DNA from: Syntrophothermus sp. UBA1445
GTDB taxonomy: Bacteria; Bacillota; Syntrophomonadia; Syntrophomonadales; DTU052
Assembly (NCBI GenBank): GCA_002329495.1
Contig: DCTH01000204.1
Span: forward strand, 5,581-10,772
Length of the DNA: 5,192 nt
Direction of reading: 5' to 3'
Position numbers and translations under genes: made by a program. The notes beneath the pieces were generated by a model. That model saw nothing but the letters and a program-made list of their open reading frames with translations. It did no database searches and was not told where the DNA came from. Below are positions 1 to 4,046 of this stretch, in pieces. Positions within the stretch are counted from its first letter, which is position 1, and each line of letters begins with the position of its first letter.

Positions 1-180
1 CAAGTTGGCCTTCTGCGCATTAAAGCTTAATAAGTTCCGAGCGACCTTTAAGAAGATCTCACTTACCAGATCCTCGGTATCCTGCTTATGTAAAAGACGG
101 TAAAAGACATAGTTGTATATTTTAGGGAAATAGTCTTCATACATCCGCTCAAAATCGGACGGCAGGGTAAAGTCATACAC
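1..180 (-). CDS. ECF-type RNA polymerase sigma factor, N-terminal part (runs off the window)
   Basis: I translated 60 codons by eye from a GTG at 180 down to base 1 with no stop. The protein starts VYDFTLPSDFERMYEDYF and continues with an aromatic-rich helix and then DTEDLVSEIFLKVARNLLSF. This matches region 2.1/2.2 of extracytoplasmic-function sigma factors, where the acidic D-x-E-D-L-V-x-E-x-F-x-K-V segment forms the core RNA polymerase contact. The promoter-reading regions 2.4 and 4 lie beyond the window. GTG is preferred because a G-rich ribosome binding site (GGGGGG) ends 7 bases upstream; the first in-frame ATG, at codon 13, would cut into the conserved region. The gene begins 4 bp after the stop of the small Cys-rich gene, so the two are probably co-transcribed and perhaps translationally coupled. 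Inference: this sigma factor is the output of the phosphatase/STAS module encoded upstream. Family call is firm; the role is inferred. Confidence 0.85.
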   Translation of the reverse strand, partial: MYDFTLPSDFERMYEDYFPKIYNYVFYRLLHKQDTEDLVSEIFLKVARNLLSFNAQKANL

Positions 181-184
181 GTCA

Positions 185-433
185 TTACCCCCCGTTCCTG
201 GTATATCCCGCTGTGCATATTCCAAGTTTGAATTTGTCACATTGCTCGCAGGTCTGCCCCGGTATCGGGCACTCCACACCATCGGCCTCGCCTGCGGCGA
301 CGACTATCTCCAGATCATCATCGCTTAGTGCCATTTGTGACCGTACTTTTTCATATTCTTTTTTAAGGGACTTAAACAGACGTCCTCTCAGGTTAGATTC
401 CTGGGAGAAGTCATACTTGGTTGGGTTTAACAT
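185..433 (-). CDS. Small Cys-rich protein with a bacteriocin-like leader end (candidate RiPP precursor)
   Basis: This is an 82-residue protein that I cannot assign to a named family. Residues 15-34 form a charged helical region. Residues 36-49 (ALSDDDLEIVVAAGE) closely resemble the end of a double-glycine leader and match the leader ends of the two other precursor-like genes here, though the site reads AAG rather than GG. After it comes a short Cys-rich tail with C55, C62, C65 and C73 (C-x6-C-x2-C-x7-C) and the C-terminus YTRNGG. No membrane segment or signal peptide is evident. The start is well supported: GGAGGT lies 5 bases before the ATG. The gene sits 29 bp after the phosphatase stop and 4 bp before the sigma factor, so it belongs to a tight three-gene operon. 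It could be a precursor peptide, or a metal- or redox-binding regulator of the adjacent sigma factor. Real gene: likely. RiPP role: inference. Confidence 0.72.
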   Translation of the reverse strand: MLNPTKYDFSQESNLRGRLFKSLKKEYEKVRSQMALSDDDLEIVVAAGEADGVECPIPGQTCEQCDKFKLGICTAGYTRNGG

Positions 434-462
434 GAGCCACCTCCAGAAAAATCATATCCTCA

Positions 463-2307
463 TCAGCTCAAATACTGCAGACACAGCATGGTTATATCAT
501 CTGCCTGTTCAGCACCATCGGCAAAGCTGTCTACGCTCTGTCTTACGATTTGGATAATATCCGTGGGATTCAGTTTGTCATCAGCCGCGTTCCGATTAAG
601 ATCACCAAGCAGTCGCTCGTCAGAAAACAGAGCCAGATCTTTGTTGGTGGCCTCGGTTACGCCATCAGTGTAAAGGAACAGCTTATCTCCGGCGGTGAAC
701 ATAATCTCCTGTGCGGTATACGTCATGTTATCCGTGGCCGCCAGCACAAAGCTTCGTTTTACCGGCAGCCATTCAAAAGCGTGACCCGCCCGTTTGAAAA
801 GAGGAGGATTATGTCCGGCGTTCACATAGGTAAGTCGGCCGCTTGAGAGGTCCAGAACTCCCATGAAGGCAGTCACAAACATCCCGGCGTCGTTGTCCTC
901 ACAGAGGGAATCGTTGGCCTTGTTAAAAACCTCAGCCACATCAAGGCCGGATTGGGCGAGGTTTTTGATCAGGGTTTTGGAACGCATCATAAACAGGGCG
1001 GCGGCAATCCCTTTGCCGGATACGTCAGCGATAATCACCGCCAGTTTATCCTCGCCAATCAGGAAAAAGTCATAGAAATCCCCACCCACTTCCTTGGCCG
1101 GGTTCATGTATGCAAAAATATTGAATTCAGTGCGATCCGGAAATGCCGGGAAGTTGGAGGGCAGTGATGACAACTGAATGGCTTTGGCAAAAGCCAATTC
1201 GGCATCAATCCGGGCCGCCGCCTCTTTTATAGCCTCTTTCAGAGCATCAACCATCGTGTTAATGCCGTTGGAAAGAACTTTGAATTCCTCGTTGGTAGTT
1301 ACTTCAACCCGTTCCTCCAGGTTGCCGTGAGTAATTTCCTTAAGAGAATCATTGACTTTGAAAATACCATCGATTACGACCGTTTGTACCAATTTGGCGA
1401 CCAGGAAGAATATTAAAGCAAACAGCAGCACATTAAACATTACCAGGGTGGCGGTGGTGTTGTTGCGGCTCAAGTACATCTCATCGGTTGGTAACTGACC
1501 AATAATCAGATAGTCGCCATTGGTTTTATATGCTACCAACATCTCCCCCTTGGGGGTTTGGGCTACGAAGCTACCGCTCTCACCGGATAATTGATTCTTA
1601 TTAAACCCGTAATCGTAGACGGTCTTCCCGAGATACTTTTCATCGGCGATACTTATTATTTCCCCTGACCTTAGGGCGATCAATACGCTGCCGAAATTCC
1701 CAACCCGAAAACCTGGGGCCAAGTTCTTAATATTGGCAACGTCCATGGCCCGGGTTAATTTGTCCGGGCGGTAGCCTATCTGGACCACACCAGGGGCATC
1801 CATTCTGGACACTCCAACATACTGGAACATTTCTTTGTTTATGCCCTTGGGTTGCGGGTCCTGGGCCAACTCAAACAGTTTGTTTTTGATACCGGGCATG
1901 AAAGCAGCCGACTGGGGGTCGGAATACATATCATAGTTGAAGTATTCTTTTACCGTCCCCGAGATCAGGATGCCCCGCTCATCAATAATATGTAACTCAT
2001 CAACTGCCAGCAAGTGCCGGATGTTTTCAAGCTCTTCGTAGTCTGTAACCAGCGATGGATTCATCTTCAGCATATGAGCAAAGGCGCGGACTTTGGCCAG
2101 GGCATTCGCATTGGTTTCGCGCCTGATCTCACGCAGGCTTCTATTATTGATGGCAATTTGCTTGATCACATCATCAATTTTTAAATAAATCAGCTTCTCG
2201 GCATTGGTATAGGCCTGCCTGGTTTGAATACCATACGAGACGAAAAAGGCCGCAACAAATGCGATGGACATAAACAACAGAAGCCAGGTTAGAAAAGTTT
2301 TGCGCAT
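463..2307 (-). CDS. Membrane sensor PP2C-type serine phosphatase (dCache-HAMP-SpoIIE/RsbU)
   Basis: This 614-residue protein has the layout of a transmembrane sensor fused to a PPM/PP2C (SpoIIE/RsbU) phosphatase. A membrane helix spans about residues 4-26. An extracytoplasmic region of about 250 residues follows, with two PAS-like halves (for example LHIIDERGILISG near 105-117 and SGEIISIADEKYLGKTV near 214-230), consistent with a double-Cache sensor. A second helix spans about 284-309, then a HAMP domain (about 310-362) and a helical linker. The catalytic domain covers about 395-612 and has the expected metal-binding acidic motifs: KEVGGDFYDFF (D410), ADVSGKG (D428), NAGHNPP (496-502), YTDGVTEATN (D548) and QADDIT (D603, D604). 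It looks complete and active. Known for the family: such enzymes dephosphorylate STAS anti-anti-sigma factors. The STAS gene 1.4 kb upstream is the obvious substrate (inference). GGGAGGA lies about 10 bases before the ATG. The ligand sensed cannot be read from sequence. Confidence 0.95.
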   Translation of the reverse strand: MRKTFLTWLLLFMSIAFVAAFFVSYGIQTRQAYTNAEKLIYLKIDDVIKQIAINNRSLREIRRETNANALAKVRAFAHMLKMNPSLVTDYEELENIRHLLAVDELHIIDERGILISGTVKEYFNYDMYSDPQSAAFMPGIKNKLFELAQDPQPKGINKEMFQYVGVSRMDAPGVVQIGYRPDKLTRAMDVANIKNLAPGFRVGNFGSVLIALRSGEIISIADEKYLGKTVYDYGFNKNQLSGESGSFVAQTPKGEMLVAYKTNGDYLIIGQLPTDEMYLSRNNTTATLVMFNVLLFALIFFLVAKLVQTVVIDGIFKVNDSLKEITHGNLEERVEVTTNEEFKVLSNGINTMVDALKEAIKEAAARIDAELAFAKAIQLSSLPSNFPAFPDRTEFNIFAYMNPAKEVGGDFYDFFLIGEDKLAVIIADVSGKGIAAALFMMRSKTLIKNLAQSGLDVAEVFNKANDSLCEDNDAGMFVTAFMGVLDLSSGRLTYVNAGHNPPLFKRAGHAFEWLPVKRSFVLAATDNMTYTAQEIMFTAGDKLFLYTDGVTEATNKDLALFSDERLLGDLNRNAADDKLNPTDIIQIVRQSVDSFADGAEQADDITMLCLQYLS

Positions 2308-2459
2308 GGCCGAGAAATCCTCCCAGATAGCGAAAATGTCTTGCCGCTAATGAATGGCATGAAGTTCAATAATTGGACCCCGATATTGATACAACAAATA
2401 CTTCTCTGCCTGCATACCATCTCGCTGACACATGTACTCTTTGCCTCATATCGATCTGA
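2308..2459 (-). promoter_or_regulatory. 152-bp leader region before the phosphatase, with an imperfect operator-like dyad
   Basis: This gap separates the second precursor gene from the phosphatase and holds no ORF I can support. It contains an inverted repeat, TCAATA at 2366-2371 and TATTGA at 2384-2389, with a 12-base spacer. A weak promoter-like pair on the minus strand overlaps it: TTGTTG followed after 17 bases by AATTAT, only 3/6 and 4/6 matches to the housekeeping consensus. The overlap of dyad and promoter-like boxes could mark a regulated start for the phosphatase-sigma operon, but both signals are short and could be chance. No U-tract terminator is seen in the gap. Confidence 0.25.
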
Positions 2460-2702
2460 TTATGGTCCGACGTATTCCAGAAGTCCTACACTATGGCCGT
2501 TAACATCCTCGTGCAGTTTTATCTGGGCCCTGGCTTCAGCAAGAGTTGAGAAAAAACGGCGCCAGCTGCAATTTCTGCACTCTCCGCCGTACCTGAAATC
2601 TGGACCGGGGTCCAGACTCTCCCCGCCTCCCATTGCCGAATCCAGGGCCTCATCAGGTAATTCGCTTACCAATAGGGTATTTTTGTCACCTTCCTTAACC
2701 AC
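2460..2702 (-). CDS. Candidate RiPP precursor peptide with GGG leader end and zinc-finger-like core
   Basis: This 80-residue small protein starts from a GTG at 2702. A longer reading from an ATG at 2720 is open, but it would place the perfect ribosome binding site AAAGGAGG inside the gene; the GTG sits 7 bases after that site. The short leader ends ELPDEALDSAMGGG (residues 14-27), a double-glycine-type processing motif. The predicted 53-residue core contains C42-x2-C45-x-W47, a helical stretch rich in Ala, Glu and Arg (53-62), then H64 and H70 (HEDVNGH), in the style of a small C2H2 zinc finger. The leader is too short to be a Nif11 or nitrile-hydratase type, and I do not recognise the family. 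The core resembles that of the Nif11-type peptide encoded upstream in Cys/Trp/His order and in length. Inference: it is exported by the NHLM-type transporter. A non-exported zinc-binding protein is the main alternative. Confidence 0.75.
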   Translation of the reverse strand: MVKEGDKNTLLVSELPDEALDSAMGGGESLDPGPDFRYGGECRNCSWRRFFSTLAEARAQIKLHEDVNGHSVGLLEYVGP

Positions 2703-2709
2703 TAATTTT

Positions 2710-2717
2710 CCTCCTTT
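2710..2717 (-). promoter_or_regulatory. Ribosome binding site that fixes a GTG start for the second precursor
   Basis: On the minus strand AAAGGAGG lies 7 bases before the GTG at 2702-2700, an ideal Shine-Dalgarno spacing. The in-frame ATG at 2720 directly abuts this site and has no ribosome binding site of its own. The first six residues of the longer reading (MKGGKL) are therefore probably not translated. Confidence 0.8.
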
Positions 2718-2921
2718 CATGTTACCGGCTTACAGATCTCTGGTTCATCCCCAGACGACTCGAACCGCTTGCGAGGAATAAATTGTGGTTGCACTTCGAA
2801 CCGATGAATGATTAGTCGGTGACTGTTTTCTTATACGCATCACCCGTGAAGGTAGCTCATCTAAAGATTGGCTGATCCAAAAATATATTACAAGGACATT
2901 TAAAGGGCAGCATGCAGCAAT

Positions 2922-3074
2922 TGGGAATACCATAAAGAGGGCAATAATAGGGAGAACGAATACGGTTGCGACCAGCAGGAAACATTTAATGCCACCGTTA
3001 ATGCGGTCATGTTTACCCTGACCATAGTTAAAAGCAATGAAAGGTATCATGGCCGCAACCATGCCGTTTCCGTT
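2922..3074 (-). pseudogene. Remnant of a MATE-family efflux transporter
   Basis: About 50 residues, read as GNGMVAAMIPFIAFNYGQGK, then HDRINGGIK and a hydrophobic helix ending VFP, match the middle of MATE multidrug/Na+ antiporters. The hallmark is the segment with Pro, a small loop and F/Y-N-Y-G followed by a charged K-x-D-R stretch and a transmembrane helix. A full MATE protein is usually about 440-460 residues, so only about a tenth is recognisable here. At the end of the matching part the frame appears to slip: a different frame from 2923 reads QLLHAAL and then hits TAA at 2902-2900, which fits the usual family continuation of F-P-x-Q-L-L followed by mutation. An in-frame stop lies just upstream of 3089 and there is no ribosome binding site. 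It is a dead fragment, not a functional pump. It might once have exported a product or arrived with a rearrangement; the sequence does not say which. Confidence 0.65.
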
Positions 3075-3137
3075 CCGGGGATTGGACATATCACAATAAC
3101 ACTACTTTGGTATTGGGGTTATTACCATCCAAAGCTC

Positions 3138-3154
3138 AATGGCGTTATGCCATT
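3138..3154. repeat. Short perfect hairpin upstream of the MATE remnant
   Basis: AATGGC and GCCATT form a 6-bp stem around the 5-base loop GTTAT. There is no adjacent T-run, so it does not look like an intrinsic terminator on either strand. A 6-bp inverted repeat is weak evidence on its own. Confidence 0.25.
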
Positions 3155-3196
3155 ACCTCACCTTCATTGGTATTGTGAATGATTGCTTTCAACGTG

Positions 3197-3210
3197 CCCG
3201 ACTAATCGGG
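3197..3210. repeat. Short GC-rich hairpin after the Nif11-type precursor gene
   Basis: CCCGA and TCGGG form a perfect 5-bp stem around a CTAA loop, 44 bp downstream of the precursor stop codon. The position would suit a transcript end or an RNA-stabilising hairpin behind a highly expressed peptide gene. However, the bases that follow on the minus strand (CACGTTG) are not a U-tract, so it does not qualify as a standard rho-independent terminator. Confidence 0.3.
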
Positions 3211-3253
3211 TGTATAGAAGATAAATGGTCAGCTGGGCAGACTCAAAAACTTA

Positions 3254-3619
3254 TCACCAATTTGCCTCCTCGATCACAATAGGAGGCGTGACAGTATGAT
3301 CATACCTATGACATTCGCCTAAATAAACTGCGTGGCTACGCTCATAATGCCAAGGAGAAGTCCATCCGCACCATGAGATTCGGCATACTGCTCGGTACAC
3401 CTTCGTACCCTGCCCACCGCCCGTTGCTTTTGCCAGTTCGTCATCGGTGAGTGGGCCAGCAGGCTTCAATCCTTTAAGGTATTCCACCAGTTCGGTCATA
3501 CTGAAATCGAAGCCATTATCCCGGCCTATTGAAACGATCTCTTCCAGGGATTCTCCACCGGAGAGCATTTTGCGCACAGATTGGTCCTCGAAAAACCTCT
3601 GTACGGCTTCCTTTGACAT
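3254..3619 (-). CDS. Nif11-type leader RiPP precursor peptide with Cys/His-rich core
   Basis: This 121-residue precursor-like protein starts from the second of two nearby ATGs, which has a G-run ending 6 bases upstream; the first ATG, at 3625, abuts that G-run. Residues 1-50 (MSKEAVQRFFEDQSVRKML, then an ESLEEIVSIGRDNGFDF segment) follow the Nif11-like leader pattern: a helix, a short loop, and a second helix with the G-x-D/N-x-G-[FY] turn. The leader ends PLTDDELAKATGGG (56-69), the double-glycine-type cleavage signature of these natural-product precursors. The 52-residue core then has C79, C84-x-W86, C103, H91, H96, H104 and H108, plus several aromatic residues. Known for the family: Nif11-type leaders guide modifying enzymes and export, with the leader removed by a peptidase. 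The NHLM-type transporter two genes upstream is the likely exporter. No modifying enzyme is encoded in the window, so whether the core is cyclised or simply binds metal is unknown. Confidence 0.88.
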   Translation of the reverse strand: MSKEAVQRFFEDQSVRKMLSGGESLEEIVSIGRDNGFDFSMTELVEYLKGLKPAGPLTDDELAKATGGGQGTKVYRAVCRISWCGWTSPWHYERSHAVYLGECHRYDHTVTPPIVIEEANW

Positions 3620-3650
3620 AGACATCCCCCCACTTTATTAGCGTTTTTTT

Positions 3651-3679
3651 ATTATACGGGGTACCTGTTACTATGGCTC
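3651..3679 (-). promoter_or_regulatory. Possible promoter for the Nif11-type precursor
   Basis: A perfect TATAAT sits on the minus strand at 3656-3651, followed by an A-rich run, and lies 31 bases before the preferred start codon. The box 17 bases upstream (GAGCCA at 3679-3674) is a poor match to TTGACA. This could be a weak housekeeping promoter, or one read by an alternative sigma factor with a different -35. It would let the precursor be made in excess over the transporter and STAS genes. Confidence 0.35.
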
Positions 3680-3684
3680 AGGAC

Positions 3685-3987
3685 TTAAGCAATTTCCATA
3701 ATGCCGGAAAAACCTGTAACGTCAAAGACTTCTTTGACCGTTTCGCTGACATTAATAATTTTCATGGTGGTACCCAGGGCATTGACCTTTTTCTGGGCAG
3801 TCAACATAACGCGTAACCCAGCACTGCTGATATACTCGAGGGGGCTGAAGTCGAAAATAAGGTTTACTGCTCCCTGCTCAAAGATGGTCCCCAGCTCACT
3901 GGAAAGTTGATTTGAGGTTACAACGTCCAGTCGTCCTGCCAGGGTTAAAGTTATGGTGTTGCCGTCGATTTTTTTTGTGATATCCAT
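3685..3987 (-). CDS. STAS-domain anti-anti-sigma factor (SpoIIAA/RsbV type)
   Basis: This is a 100-residue, single-domain cytoplasmic protein, the usual length for anti-sigma factor antagonists. It opens with the beta strands ITKKIDGNTITLTLAGRLD. The conserved core FDFSPLEYISSAGLRVML (residues 45-62) carries the phospho-acceptor loop. By alignment with SpoIIAA (D57-S58-S59-G60), the phosphorylated serine should be S55, with S54 in place of the usual Asp; this I-S-S-A-G-L variant is common in the family. The C-terminus (VKEVFDVTGFSGIMEIA) is also typical. AAGGAG lies 9 bases before the ATG. The gene follows the transporter by 59 bp and precedes the Nif11-type precursor. Known role: the unphosphorylated form binds an anti-sigma kinase and frees a sigma factor; PP2C phosphatases reactivate it. 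The phosphatase and sigma factor encoded downstream are its probable partners (inference). Confidence 0.93.
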   Translation of the reverse strand: MDITKKIDGNTITLTLAGRLDVVTSNQLSSELGTIFEQGAVNLIFDFSPLEYISSAGLRVMLTAQKKVNALGTTMKIINVSETVKEVFDVTGFSGIMEIA

Positions 3988-4046
3988 AGTTGATCGCTCC
4001 TTATAATTGTTTTTTGACGGTAGAAAGAAGGGGAAGCCTTAAAGTC

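Larger units (their letters stand above)
2721..3253. other. Gene-poor 533-bp stretch between the two precursor genes
   Basis: Apart from the MATE remnant described separately, I see no supportable gene on either strand. The minus-strand reading from 3089 to 2745 stays open, but it has no ribosome binding site, an in-frame stop lies just 5' of its ATG, and only its first half resembles a known protein. Short inverted repeats occur upstream of the remnant: CTTTGG/CCAAAG (3105-3110 and 3129-3134), AATGGC/GCCATT (3138-3143 and 3149-3154), CCCGA/TCGGG (3197-3201 and 3206-3210) and TCACAATA/TATTGTGA (3091-3098 and 3171-3178). None is followed by a T-run typical of an intrinsic terminator on the minus strand. 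The stretch looks like decayed sequence, and could also carry a promoter for the downstream precursor that I cannot pinpoint. Confidence 0.6.

Noticed and set aside
463..2307. Plus-strand open frames within the phosphatase gene
   Set aside because: All overlap a long gene with intact catalytic motifs and show no family features of their own.
2745..2780. GGTTCGAGTC on the minus strand followed by a stretch ending near ACCA, resembling a tRNA T-loop and 3' end
   Set aside because: The flanking 5-bp stem does not pair (AGCGG against CGTCT) and no anticodon or D arm is found, so it is not a tRNA or a clear attachment-site remnant.
2341..2781. 146-codon open frame on the plus strand
   Set aside because: It lies opposite the second precursor and its flanks, has no convincing ribosome binding site, and its low-complexity Ser/Pro/Arg composition is that of an antisense shadow.
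2760..2803. Direct repeat TCGAACCG at 2760-2767 and 2796-2803
   Set aside because: An 8-base repeat found only twice, with no supporting promoter context, is too weak to call an operator.
2745..3089. 114-residue reading as an intact small membrane protein
   Set aside because: It has no ribosome binding site, there is a stop just upstream, and only the first half matches MATE transporters, so it fits a remnant better.
3107..3178. Repeated TTGGTATTG and outer TCACAATA/TATTGTGA inverted repeat, considered as ends of a small mobile element
   Set aside because: The arms are only 8 bases, the enclosed 72 bp has no terminal symmetry beyond them, and no target duplication is visible.
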